A stretch of DNA of 31,802 nucleotides. It comes from UBA9619 sp964630665. GTDB taxonomy: Bacteria > Pseudomonadota > Gammaproteobacteria > Arenicellales > UBA868. Every line of letters begins with the position of its first letter. The first letter of the stretch is position 1. The stretch lies in contig CAZVVN010000034.1 of the NCBI GenBank assembly GCA_964630665.1, positions 1 to 31,802 on the forward strand, read 5' to 3'. This document shows positions 1-8,520 of the stretch, in pieces. The notes beneath the pieces were generated by a model. That model ran no database searches, was not told the DNA's origin, and was given only the letters and a program-made list of their open reading frames with translations. The translations under genes were made by a program, and so were the position numbers.

Positions 1-168
1 TGCCATCTGCTGAGGGGTGGTGGGAACCGGATCGATTTCGTGGTAACTCGCCGGCCGTTTCTAGGTTACGCTTGAATAAGAACTGAAGTATTCTTGTCAG
101 AAGACCAGATTCCATGCTGTAAATATTGTGACGACGAGAATACATCAAAACCGACATAATCCAGTCAT

Positions 169-1218
169 ATGAAGGCCATAGTCATCAACGAATTTGGCGG
201 ACCTGAGGTGCTCCATCAAAGAGAGGTCGCCACACCCAAGATCGGCCCAGGAGAGGTGTTGATCAGACTCCTTGCGGCCGGCGTCAACCGTTTTGATGTC
301 ACCACGCGACGCGGCGAGATTCCTTATGCCGCGGTATCTTTTCCACATGTTCTGGGCGTTGAAGGAGCCGGTATCGTGGCGGAAGTTGGATCCGACGTAA
401 CCGCATTTCAAACAGGCGACCGGGTAGTCCCAGTACTTACGATCAGCCGTGGGGTATGTCGTCATAATCCCTGTTACTGCCAACTCGGCTGGGACAACAT
501 CTGCCGCCACTTCGACAAACTCGGTCTCACAACGTGGGGAACCTACGCAGAATACGTCAAAACCTCAGAACACAACCTTGTACATCTGCCTGACTCGTTG
601 TCGTTCACTGACGCAGCCACTTCGGTGGTTGCGACTGCTACAGCCTGGGAACTGACCATATCGCGGGCACACCTACGCCAGGGAGAAACGGCTCTGGTCA
701 ACGCGGTCGGCGGTGCGGTAGGTAGTGCAGCAGTACAAATCGCAAGGTGCGCCGGCGCACGTGTGATCGCATCCGCAGGATCCGATAACAAGCTGGAACT
801 CGCTCGTCAACTCGGTGCAGATGAGGTGATCAATTACAAACGTCAGGATCTCAAAACAGAGGTGCTCAATCTGACCGAAGGACGCGGTGTAGACGTCGTT
901 ATCGAGACGGTGGGCGGACAGGTTCTGCAGCAAAGCATTGAAGCACTGGCCCACAACGGTAGGCTCGCGACTGCTGGCTCAGTAGGACCGTCTAAGGTGG
1001 AGATCGATATTTTCCGTCTTTTACGCAAACAGGCCTGGATAACCGGTACTCACTTCGCACCGAAAGCAACTATCCGCACCGCGCTCGACCTACTGGCCGA
1101 GAAACGGTTGCGCCCTGTACTGGCCCGCAGCTTCCCACTCGTCGAGGCGGGTGAAGCGCAAGCCCTACTGGAAAGCCGGGAATTTTTCGGCAATATTCTG
1201 CTCGAGATCGACACCTGA
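169..1218 (+). CDS. Medium-chain dehydrogenase/reductase, NADPH:quinone oxidoreductase-like
   Basis: A 349-residue protein with the full MDR layout. The N-terminal GroES-like half carries the GGPEVL signature near residue 10 and LGVEGAGIVAEVG near 62-74. The C-terminal Rossmann half has the NADPH loop VGGAVGSAAV around 180-189 and a GADEVINY stretch. The family reduces quinones, enones or alcohols in the cytoplasm; the substrate here is unknown. It lacks the catalytic-zinc Cys and the His-Glu pair, since GVEG replaces GHE. It does have a cysteine lobe at C97, C102, C104 and C112, whose spacing differs from the usual C-x2-C-x2-C-x7-C structural zinc site, so it may bind one structural zinc or none. 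No good ribosome binding site precedes the ATG. It stands alone and faces the kbl operon tail to tail, 87 bp away. Confidence 0.9.
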   Translation: MKAIVINEFGGPEVLHQREVATPKIGPGEVLIRLLAAGVNRFDVTTRRGEIPYAAVSFPHVLGVEGAGIVAEVGSDVTAFQTGDRVVPVLTISRGVCRHNPCYCQLGWDNICRHFDKLGLTTWGTYAEYVKTSEHNLVHLPDSLSFTDAATSVVATATAWELTISRAHLRQGETALVNAVGGAVGSAAVQIARCAGARVIASAGSDNKLELARQLGADEVINYKRQDLKTEVLNLTEGRGVDVVIETVGGQVLQQSIEALAHNGRLATAGSVGPSKVEIDIFRLLRKQAWITGTHFAPKATIRTALDLLAEKRLRPVLARSFPLVEAGEAQALLESREFFGNILLEIDT

Positions 1219-1305
1219 CCAAGTAGAGAATTCTCAACCGACCCTGTTGCCAGTCTCATCGGAACAATTCGCCCAGATGAACGGGCACCTGGCCAGGAAT
1301 GGACC

Positions 1306-2493
1306 TTAAACAACGCCCAGTGCTTTTCCGGCTTTCGTGAATGCCTCGATCGCCCGCTGAACGTCATCCGCAGAGTGCGCGGCCGACATCTGGGTGCGGA
1401 TCCTGGCCTTCCCTTGAGGCACCACCGGAAAGGAAAAACCGGTCACATATATACCGTCATCCAGCAGTTGTGCTGCCATCTGCTGGGCGAGCCTGGCGTC
1501 GCCCAGCATCACCGGGATGATCGGGTGTTCGCCCGGTACGAGATCAAATCCCGCCTTGGACATCCCTGCCCGAAACTGCTGGGAATTTTTTTTCAGTTTT
1601 CTCCGAAGCCCCGCTCCATCTTCGATCAACTCAAAGGCCTTGATTGAAGCTGCCGTGATGACCGGCGCCAGGGTGTTTGAAAAAAGATAAGGCCTCGATC
1701 GTTGCCGCAACCATTCAACCACTTTCCCTGACGCTGCAGTGTAGCCACCCGATGCGCCCCCGAGAGCCTTTCCCAGAGTGCCGGTAACGATCTCAACCCG
1801 GCCTTCAACGCCGCAGTACTCCAGTGTTCCGCGCCCCTGTGCTCCGACAAAACCGACAGCGTGGCTGTCATCGACCATGACCATGGCATCATGTTTCTCG
1901 GCAAGATCACAGATACCGGGCAGATTGGCAATGATCCCGTCCATCGAAAACACACCGTCGGTCGCAATCAACCGAAACCTGGCCGCCGCGGCTTCTTCGA
2001 GCTTGGCCTCAAGATCAGCCATATCATTGTTGGCATACCGGTACCTGCTGGCCTTGGACAACCGCACACCATCGATGATGGAAGCGTGATTCAACGCATC
2101 CGAGATGATCGCGTCCCGTTCATCGAGCAGGGTCTCAAACAAGCCTGCATTGGCGTCGAAACAGGAAGAGTAAAGAATCGTATCTTCCATTCCCAGGAAA
2201 CCGGCAATTTTTGCCTCGAGCGCTTTGTGCTCTTCCTGGGTTCCACAGATAAAACGGACTGAAGCCATGCCATAGCCATATCGATCCAGCGCAGCCTTAG
2301 CCGCTTGAATCAACTCGGGGTGATCTGCCAGGCCGAGATAGTTGTTGGCACAGAAATTCAGGACCTTGTCACCGCTTGAAACTTCGATCTCCCCCGATTG
2401 CGGCGAGGTAATGATCCGCTCGGCCTTGTAAAGACCGGCTGTCTTCAGGCCCTTGAGTTCCCGTTCGAGGTGCCGGGTAAATTTCTGGCTCAA
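1306..2493 (-). CDS. kbl: Glycine C-acetyltransferase (2-amino-3-ketobutyrate CoA ligase)
   Basis: A 395-residue PLP-dependent alpha-oxoamine synthase, close in length and sequence to E. coli Kbl (about 398). It cleaves 2-amino-3-ketobutyrate with CoA to glycine and acetyl-CoA, the second step of threonine degradation. Family landmarks are FCANNYLGL (47-55), the PLP-stacking histidine in NHASIIDG (H136), VDDSHAVGF (207-215) and the Schiff-base lysine in GTLGKALGG (K242). The only start that preserves the family length is TTG, with no strong Shine-Dalgarno. It is the last gene of the tdh-SDR-kbl operon, 32 bp after the SDR stop, so translation may depend on re-initiation. Confidence 0.96.
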   Translation of the reverse strand: MSQKFTRHLERELKGLKTAGLYKAERIITSPQSGEIEVSSGDKVLNFCANNYLGLADHPELIQAAKAALDRYGYGMASVRFICGTQEEHKALEAKIAGFLGMEDTILYSSCFDANAGLFETLLDERDAIISDALNHASIIDGVRLSKASRYRYANNDMADLEAKLEEAAAARFRLIATDGVFSMDGIIANLPGICDLAEKHDAMVMVDDSHAVGFVGAQGRGTLEYCGVEGRVEIVTGTLGKALGGASGGYTAASGKVVEWLRQRSRPYLFSNTLAPVITAASIKAFELIEDGAGLRRKLKKNSQQFRAGMSKAGFDLVPGEHPIIPVMLGDARLAQQMAAQLLDDGIYVTGFSFPVVPQGKARIRTQMSAAHSADDVQRAIEAFTKAGKALGVV

Positions 2494-2525
2494 AGCGGCT
2501 ATCGTCCAGGTGTGAAGCGGTGTGC

Positions 2526-3308
2526 CTAGGGTCCGGGGTTCGCTTTGCGTTTGATCACGCCGCCGCCCATGAACCCACCATCGATCGGCATAACGACCCC
2601 ATTAATGTATCCGGCCTCTTCGCTGACCAGAAAAACCGCCGTGGCTGCCACCTCCTCGGGGGTACCATAACGGTTGATCGGGATCCTGGTGCAGTAGGCC
2701 TCGCGGGTCTCGGCATCGTGCATCTTCGAGACCAGTTCGGTTTCAATAGCACCTGGCGCCAGCGCATTGACGGTGACCCCGAGTTCTGCGAGTTCTACTG
2801 CCATCACCCGGGTGATGGCACTTACGCCGCCCTTGGATGCACCGTAGGCCGTGCGACCGGTCCCACCGCGCTCACCGGCAACCGACCCCATCAGTACAAT
2901 GCGCCCATAACGCTGCCGGGCCATGATCTTCGCCGCGCCCTGGGCACAGAGGAAGGTGCCGGTCAGGTTGACCGCGATGATCCGGTCCCATTCCTCAAGG
3001 GTCGTGTCCATTATGGTCCGCTCGATTCCAATACCGGCGCAGTGTACGAGCCCATCGAGCGTCTGGTGGTTATCCAGCGTCGAGGCGTACATCCTGTCGA
3101 CAGCCTCTGAATCCGAGATATCAGCCACGACGGCGCTTGCCCTGGTACCGGAACGCTGCAGATCTTCACAGGTCTTGCGGGCCGTGTCCTGATTCTGATC
3201 CACAACGATGACGCCCGCACCCTGCTCTGCCAGCATCAGCGCTGTCGCTTTGCCGATACCACTGCCAGCCCCGGTAACCAGAATATTTCTGTCAGAAAAC
3301 GAGAACAT
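2526..3308 (-). CDS. SDR family NAD(P)-dependent oxidoreductase in the threonine operon
   Basis: A classical short-chain dehydrogenase of 260 residues. It shows the cofactor loop TGAGSGIG (12-19), acidic D37 after beta2 suggesting NAD preference, CAG replacing the usual NAG at 90-92, the catalytic Asn in NLTG (N114), Ser142, Tyr155 and Lys159 (YGASK). The C-terminus has the usual MPIDGGF stretch. I choose the ATG at 3308 because it starts at the normal SDR N-terminus and leaves 7 bp after the tdh stop; a GTG at 3326 would overlap tdh and add six residues. It lies between tdh and kbl, which are often direct neighbours elsewhere. Its position suggests reduction or oxidation of a threonine-derived hydroxy or keto compound, but the substrate is unknown. 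Confidence 0.9.
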   Translation of the reverse strand: MFSFSDRNILVTGAGSGIGKATALMLAEQGAGVIVVDQNQDTARKTCEDLQRSGTRASAVVADISDSEAVDRMYASTLDNHQTLDGLVHCAGIGIERTIMDTTLEEWDRIIAVNLTGTFLCAQGAAKIMARQRYGRIVLMGSVAGERGGTGRTAYGASKGGVSAITRVMAVELAELGVTVNALAPGAIETELVSKMHDAETREAYCTRIPINRYGTPEEVAATAVFLVSEEAGYINGVVMPIDGGFMGGGVIKRKANPGP

Positions 3309-3315
3309 CGATCGC

Positions 3316-4347
3316 CTAGTAGCCACTCCAGTCGAGAATCACTTTACCACTCTCCCCGCTGCTCATCACCGAAAATCCCTGCTCATATTCAGACGCCGCA
3401 AACCGGTGGGTGATCACCGGTGAGATATCGAGCCCGCTCTGCAGCATCACGGTCATCTTGTACCAGGTCTCATACATCTCCCGGCCGTAGATCCCCCTGA
3501 TCGTCAACATGTTGAAAATCACCGTATTCCAGTCGATCGCTATATCTTTCTCTGGAATGCCCAACAATGCGACTTTTCCGCCGTGACACATCGTGCCCAA
3601 CATGTCTTTGAAGGCCTCCGGACTGCCGGACATTTCAAGACCAACATCGAAACCCTCTTTCATATCAAGTTCACTAAAGACCGTGTCGATTGATTCCTCA
3701 GTCGCATTGATCACCCGGGTAGCGCCCATTTTCCGGGCCAAGGCCAGTCTGCCCGGATTGATATCGGTCACAACGACGTAACGGGCACCAGCGTGCCGGC
3801 ATATCGCTGCCGCCATGCATCCGATGGGACCGGCTCCGGTGATCAGGACGTCTTCCCCCAGTACATCAAAAGACAGTGCCGTGTGGGTCGCGTTACCGAA
3901 CGCATCAAAAAGCGCCGCAATATCGAGATCAATACCCTGTGCATGGTGCCAGACGTTGGTCTCGGGTATAGCCACATATTCTGCAAAAGCGCCCTGTCGG
4001 TTGACTCCGATCCCCTCGGTATTGGCACAAAGATGCCGGCGCCCGGCAAGACAGTTTCGGCAACGACCGCACACTACGTGACCCTCACCGCTGACAATTT
4101 CACCCGGATAAAAGTCCGCGACGTTATCACCGGTCTCCACAATCTCGCCCACAAACTCGTGGCCAATGATCATCGGTACCGGTATGGTCTCGCGGGCCCA
4201 GGCGTCCCAGTTGTAGATGTGAAGATCTGTCCCACAGATGGCTGTCTTCAAAACCCGGATCAATACGTCATTAGGCCCAAACGCCGGCACTGGCGTGTCT
4301 TCCAGCCACAACCCGGGTTCCGCATGTTTTTTGCAAAGTGCTTTCAT
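3316..4347 (-). CDS. tdh: L-threonine 3-dehydrogenase
   Basis: A 343-residue zinc-dependent MDR that oxidises L-threonine to 2-amino-3-ketobutyrate with NAD+. Catalytic zinc residues are C38 in AICGTDLHIY and H63-E64 in GHEFVG. The structural zinc lobe is C93, C96, C99 and C107. The NAD loop is GAGPIG at 171-176, followed by the Tdh-typical acidic residue in VVTDIN. The N-terminal MKALCKKHAEPGLWL closely matches characterised Tdh. There is no recognisable ribosome binding site, but the ATG overlaps the TGA of a 49-codon upstream ORF by four bases (ATGA), suggesting translational coupling. It is the first full-length gene of the operon that ends with kbl, its partner enzyme. Confidence 0.97.
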   Translation of the reverse strand: MKALCKKHAEPGLWLEDTPVPAFGPNDVLIRVLKTAICGTDLHIYNWDAWARETIPVPMIIGHEFVGEIVETGDNVADFYPGEIVSGEGHVVCGRCRNCLAGRRHLCANTEGIGVNRQGAFAEYVAIPETNVWHHAQGIDLDIAALFDAFGNATHTALSFDVLGEDVLITGAGPIGCMAAAICRHAGARYVVVTDINPGRLALARKMGATRVINATEESIDTVFSELDMKEGFDVGLEMSGSPEAFKDMLGTMCHGGKVALLGIPEKDIAIDWNTVIFNMLTIRGIYGREMYETWYKMTVMLQSGLDISPVITHRFAASEYEQGFSVMSSGESGKVILDWSGY

Positions 4348-4493
4348 TGCGTAGTGAGTTCATTCAGTGAACAGATTCCGCACCGTCCATTCCAGATCTG
4401 AACTCCGCCGGGGCCCGGGTCGGGCAGTTCCCAGTCTTCCCGGCGCATCACCTCGGGCGGACCGAGACTGTGAATCACCTGGGCATTCGACAT
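4344..4493 (-). pseudogene. N-terminal remnant of a quinone oxidoreductase, coupled to tdh
   Basis: A 49-codon ORF too short for standard lists. Its residues 7-34 read like the N-terminus of an MDR-type quinone oxidoreductase: VIHSLGPPEV, then an acidic-proline segment ELPDPGPGGVQI. This matches the GGPEVL...PGPGEVLI pattern seen in the intact gene at 169. After about residue 34 the similarity ends, and the frame stops exactly over the tdh start codon. The simplest reading is a degraded gene whose rest was lost by deletion. The surviving 5' end may act as a leader that delivers ribosomes to tdh, which lacks its own Shine-Dalgarno. It could also be a short functional peptide. Similarity is judged by eye only. 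Confidence 0.5.
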
Positions 4494-4749
4494 GGTCTTT
4501 TCTAGCGCTCTGATCGGGGCCGGTTCGACATATGCGCTATCCTACTCTCCAACGACCCGGCCGTCTTCAGAATGTGGCCGCAAGGATTCTGCTCGTGCAG
4601 CAGGTGCTACTGTTGACAAAGACTCTGTCAAGATCACACAGCTGTTATCGGACCCTCGTCTGCACCCGATTATGTGATTCAGCTGCCTGGCAGTCATCGC
4701 GCACCCAGAGTGAGATAATCAACAAATCTATACAGCTGCTGGATTGAAC
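4494..4749. other. Divergent intergenic region before the hydantoinase genes
   Basis: This 256-bp region separates the leftward tdh remnant from the rightward hydantoinase A gene, so it must hold promoters for both directions. I see a perfect inverted repeat at 4613-4631 and a possible -10 hexamer GATAAT at 4714-4719 for the rightward operon, with no convincing -35 at 17 bp. No coding potential is convincing here. Confidence 0.4.
4613..4631. promoter_or_regulatory. Perfect inverted repeat, possible operator
   Basis: TTGACA, seven bases, then TGTCAA: perfect 6-bp arms, 120 bp before the hydantoinase A start. The left arm is also a consensus -35 hexamer, but no matching -10 lies 16-18 bp downstream. 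A regulator-binding site is therefore as likely as a promoter. No regulator gene is present in the window. Confidence 0.3.
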
Positions 4750-6870
4750 ATGACATACCGGGTAGGAATCGATATCGGGGGGACATTCACAGACTTCGTT
4801 CTTCTGAACGATGATCATGGAGATATCTGTGTCCACAAAAGACTCACAACACCCGAAGATCCCGCTATTGCTGTTTTGGCAGGCTTGGATCAGTTACTTC
4901 AAGAGGCACAGGTTTCGGTTTCGAGTATTCAGAGCATCATTCATGGCTCGACACTGGTCACAAACGCAGTAATCGAAAGAAAAGGTGCCGCCGTTGGCAT
5001 GTTGGTAACAAACGGCTTTATCGATGTGCTGGATATTGCGCTTGAACAGCGGTATGACCTGTATCAACTCGACATCCAATACCCGACACCTTTGGTATCA
5101 CGTGACCAGCGAAGAGAGATCAATGAACGTATTCGGCACGATGGGTCTATAGAGATAGAACTGGATGTGGACGAAGTTCGTCGGATGGTAGACGAGCTTC
5201 TATCCCGGCATCCAATAGAAGCCTTCGCCGTATGCTTGCTGCAATCGTTTATCAACCCAGATCACGAAAACAAGATACGCGATCTAATCGAAACGCATTA
5301 TCCCGGCGTGTTTGTATCGACGTCTGCCAGCGTACTGCCCTATGCGCGTGAATATGAGCGCTGGACTTCAACAGTCATCAATGCTTTTACACAACCTCTG
5401 GTCGATCGGTATCTCAGTAACATAGAACAAGGGCTGAAACAGCGTGGTCTGCAAGGGTCTTTGTACATCATGACTTCCAGTGGAGGCACGGTTACACCTG
5501 CTACAGCCAGGCGGTTTCCAGTGCGGATGCTCGAGTCTGGCCCAGCTGCAGGTGTACTGATGTCTGCACACCACGGACGGAAGCTGAGTATGCTCGATGT
5601 CTTGTCCTTCGATATGGGAGGCACAACAGCCAAAGGCGCAATCATACGTAGCGGTGAGCCGCGGCGCGTCTACGAGATCGAGATCGCTCGAATCCACGAA
5701 TCGCGCAAGGGAAGCGGGCTTCCAGTACGAGTTCCGGTGATCGATATGATTGAGATCGGAGCCGGAGGTGGGAGTATCGCTGAAGTCGACGACCGTAACC
5801 TGATCCGGGTCGGACCACGGAGTGCCGGTGCTTCTCCAGGCCCCGCCTGTTATGGACTGGGCGGCAACCATCCTACTTTGACAGACGCGAATCTGGTTCT
5901 TGGGTACTACGACCCCGCGTTCTTCCTGGGCGGCGAAATGCAACTCGACGCGCCTGCCGCAGAGGCCGCGATCAGGGACAATATCGCAACACCTCTAGGC
6001 CTGGATCTTGCCCGCGCCGCGTGGGGTATACATGAGATCATCAACGAAGATGTCGCCCGGGCATTTCGTGTCCACGCCAGCGAGATCGGCTTTGACTACC
6101 GGCAGAGTACGATGATCGCCTTTGGAGGCTCCGGTCCGGGCCACGCGTTGCGTATCGCCCGTAAAATGCGAATTCCACGGGTCATTCTGCCAACCGCATC
6201 CGGTGTAATGTCGGCGTTGGGAATGCTAGTCAGCCCACTCTCGTTTCAGATCGCCCAGAGCCAGAATGTCTTACTAGACGATATCGATCAACCGGCGTTC
6301 TGCAAGACATTCTCTCTGCTGGAAGAGGAAGCCTCCCAATTTCTTGTCGAGGCTGGAGTCAGGTTCAGCGATATCCGCGTCATCCGCCGGCTCGATCTTC
6401 GCTACTTCGGCCAGGGGCACGAGATCGAGGTGACATTACCAACCGGGGAAGACATTGCTTCTGTCTTTCCTTCACTGCCGAAGCTTTTCGCTAGCCAATA
6501 TGCTGAGATTTTTTCATTAAGTTACCTGAATGAACCGCTGGAAATCGTCAATTGGAAGGTCGAGGTCTGGGGCCCACCGGCAGACTCATACAAATACCGC
6601 CCAGCGCCAGGTAACAACTCATCCTCAGCACAAAAGGGGACAAGGCAGGCTTATTTTCCCGAGGCAAGTGGTTATATCGAATGCCCGGTGTATGATCGTT
6701 ACGTGCTTGGCATTGGGACGATTGTGACAGGACCGGCGATCATCGAAGAACGTGAATCAACCCTGGTAGTTGGTACCGGTGACTTAGTCACACTGGATGC
6801 CCATGGAAACCTGATCGCACAAATAGAATTTCATTCTGAAAACAGCATGGAAAGCCATGACAGCCGATAA
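4750..6870 (+). CDS. Hydantoinase/oxoprolinase family protein, subunit A
   Basis: A 706-residue protein of the HyuA family, the ATP-dependent half of N-methylhydantoinases, 5-oxoprolinases and acetone or acetophenone carboxylase-like enzymes. The actin/ASKHA-type nucleotide fold is visible: the phosphate-1 loop GIDIGGTFTDF near residue 6, HGSTLVTNAVIERKG (Hydant_A_N), MTSSGGTVTP, ESGPAAGVL, and phosphate-2-like SFDMGGTTAKGA near 295. These are followed by IGAGGGSIA and GPRSAGASPGPACYG. Length is normal for a stand-alone A subunit. I choose ATG 4750 over the TTG at 4744 because it puts the GIDIGGT loop at the usual distance. The next gene, subunit B, overlaps its 3' end by 14 bp, so the two should be made and assembled together. 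Substrate cannot be told from family membership. Confidence 0.92.
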   Translation: MTYRVGIDIGGTFTDFVLLNDDHGDICVHKRLTTPEDPAIAVLAGLDQLLQEAQVSVSSIQSIIHGSTLVTNAVIERKGAAVGMLVTNGFIDVLDIALEQRYDLYQLDIQYPTPLVSRDQRREINERIRHDGSIEIELDVDEVRRMVDELLSRHPIEAFAVCLLQSFINPDHENKIRDLIETHYPGVFVSTSASVLPYAREYERWTSTVINAFTQPLVDRYLSNIEQGLKQRGLQGSLYIMTSSGGTVTPATARRFPVRMLESGPAAGVLMSAHHGRKLSMLDVLSFDMGGTTAKGAIIRSGEPRRVYEIEIARIHESRKGSGLPVRVPVIDMIEIGAGGGSIAEVDDRNLIRVGPRSAGASPGPACYGLGGNHPTLTDANLVLGYYDPAFFLGGEMQLDAPAAEAAIRDNIATPLGLDLARAAWGIHEIINEDVARAFRVHASEIGFDYRQSTMIAFGGSGPGHALRIARKMRIPRVILPTASGVMSALGMLVSPLSFQIAQSQNVLLDDIDQPAFCKTFSLLEEEASQFLVEAGVRFSDIRVIRRLDLRYFGQGHEIEVTLPTGEDIASVFPSLPKLFASQYAEIFSLSYLNEPLEIVNWKVEVWGPPADSYKYRPAPGNNSSSAQKGTRQAYFPEASGYIECPVYDRYVLGIGTIVTGPAIIEERESTLVVGTGDLVTLDAHGNLIAQIEFHSENSMESHDSR

Positions 6871-8503
6871 GCTCGATCCAGTCAGCCTGAGCATCATGTG
6901 GGACCGGCTGGTGTCAATTACCAACGAAATCGTAGAAGCACTGGTTCACACTTCGTTTTCTACGATTGTCCGGGAAAACTATGACCTCGCTTGTATGCTG
7001 TTTGACGCGGAAGGAAGAATTCTTGCCCAGGGGACGTTCTGCCAGCCGGTGTTCATTGGTACCGGTCCCCAGACGGTAGGAAAGATGCTGGACAAATTCC
7101 CGGTCGAAACGCTGGAACCGGGTGACGTGCTCTTCACCAACGATGCCTGGATCGGTACTGGCCACCTTTGGGATATTAATGTACTCCGCCCGGTCTTTTA
7201 CCAAAAAGTAATTGTCGGGTATACGCTCAGTATCAGTCATCTACCTGATATCGGCGGACGTGGCCTGTCGGCAGAAAACGTGGATATCTATGAGGACGGC
7301 CTGCAGATTCCAATCTGTAAACTGTTTAGCAAGGGCAGTTGTAACGATGAACTGGTCGACCTCATTCGTCAGAATGTGCGGGTCAGCGAACAGGTCATTG
7401 GCGACTTGATGGCCAATGTCACCTGTACCGAGGTTGGCGAGAAATTATTACTCGAATTCATGGAAGAATACCAACTGACCGACCTGCGCCCGCTTGCACA
7501 GAAGATCTTCAGCCACTCCGAGCAGGCTATGCGGACACAGATTGGAGAGATTCCAGACGGTATATATGGCAATGAAATTCAGGTGGAAGCCTTTGATCTG
7601 CCGGTTACGCTGAAGTCAACCGTTACCATTTCCGGTGACCGGCTTCAGATCGACTACACTGGATCGAGTTCGCAATTGCGCTATGGCATAAACGTGCCCT
7701 TGTGCTACACCAGAGCGATGAGCTGTTATGCGGTGAAATGTCTCACCATTCCCGGCATCCCTAACAATGAAGGTTCAGTGCAACCAGTCGAGCTGACCGT
7801 TCCTCCACACTGCATTCTCAACGCGCAGCCGCCGGCCGCAACAGGCGCAAGGCTGCTTGTCGGTCACTTTGTCGTACCATTGCTTTTTGGAGCCTTCTCG
7901 AAAGCCATCCCGGATCGCGTACAGGCTGACCCTGGTATGCTGAATGTCATTAACGTCACCGGCCAGCGACGGGACCAGCGTGATTTCTCAACGATGTTCT
8001 TTTCATCAGGCGGTTTGGGCGGTATGAATGGGTTGGACGGGCAATCGGCAACCGTTGCTCCTGCAAACATGAAGACCATGCCGGCGGAGATCTGGGAAAC
8101 AATGACCCATCTCACTCTGGTAGAACGCCGTTTGCGGTGTGACTCGGGCGGTGCCGGAAAATTTCGCGGCGGCCTTGGGCAGACTCTCACTTTACGCAAT
8201 GACACCGGCCAACCGGTGTATGTCGCGTTACTCGGCTCGCGCACTGAATTTCCCGCCAAGGGGTTCTCTGGTGGTAGCGATGCAGCCCTGCGGCGATTCA
8301 TCGTCGACGGTGAGGTGGTGCACCCCAAGGGCCGTTACGTTCTTCGCCCCGGTGCCCACATTACTGTTGAAGACTCTGGCGGGGGTGGGTTTGGAGATCC
8401 GAGTACCCGTTCACGCAGAATGGTCCAGAGTGATGTCGCGGCTGGATTCATTAGTGAAACCGCTGCACGGGAGATCTACAACCTAGCTTCGACTCTGGAA
8501 TAG
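6857..8503 (+). CDS. Hydantoinase B/oxoprolinase family protein, subunit B
   Basis: A 548-residue HyuB-family protein. It starts with the family's DPVSLSIMWDRLVSITNEIVEAL segment and contains VRENYDLACMLFDAEGRILAQ, NDAWIGTGHLWDI (near 95-107), the histidine/aspartate motif SHLPDIGGRG (near 125) and a glycine-rich end DSGGGGFGDPSTR. In known members this subunit carries the hydrolytic or carboxylating site, while subunit A spends ATP. Overlap with subunit A indicates translational coupling. In the typical A-B enzymes the substrates are hydantoins, 5-oxoproline or similar cyclic amides, or ketones in the carboxylase branch. The absence of a third small subunit and of biotin genes nearby argues mildly against the carboxylase branch. 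Confidence 0.92.
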   Translation: MTADKLDPVSLSIMWDRLVSITNEIVEALVHTSFSTIVRENYDLACMLFDAEGRILAQGTFCQPVFIGTGPQTVGKMLDKFPVETLEPGDVLFTNDAWIGTGHLWDINVLRPVFYQKVIVGYTLSISHLPDIGGRGLSAENVDIYEDGLQIPICKLFSKGSCNDELVDLIRQNVRVSEQVIGDLMANVTCTEVGEKLLLEFMEEYQLTDLRPLAQKIFSHSEQAMRTQIGEIPDGIYGNEIQVEAFDLPVTLKSTVTISGDRLQIDYTGSSSQLRYGINVPLCYTRAMSCYAVKCLTIPGIPNNEGSVQPVELTVPPHCILNAQPPAATGARLLVGHFVVPLLFGAFSKAIPDRVQADPGMLNVINVTGQRRDQRDFSTMFFSSGGLGGMNGLDGQSATVAPANMKTMPAEIWETMTHLTLVERRLRCDSGGAGKFRGGLGQTLTLRNDTGQPVYVALLGSRTEFPAKGFSGGSDAALRRFIVDGEVVHPKGRYVLRPGAHITVEDSGGGGFGDPSTRSRRMVQSDVAAGFISETAAREIYNLASTLE

Positions 8504-8520
8504 CCAGTCGGGCGTCGTCC

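Noticed and set aside
1..168. A clear promoter before the first gene
   Set aside because: TTGTCA at 94-99 resembles a -35, but no acceptable -10 lies 16-18 bp downstream, and no ribosome binding site is seen.
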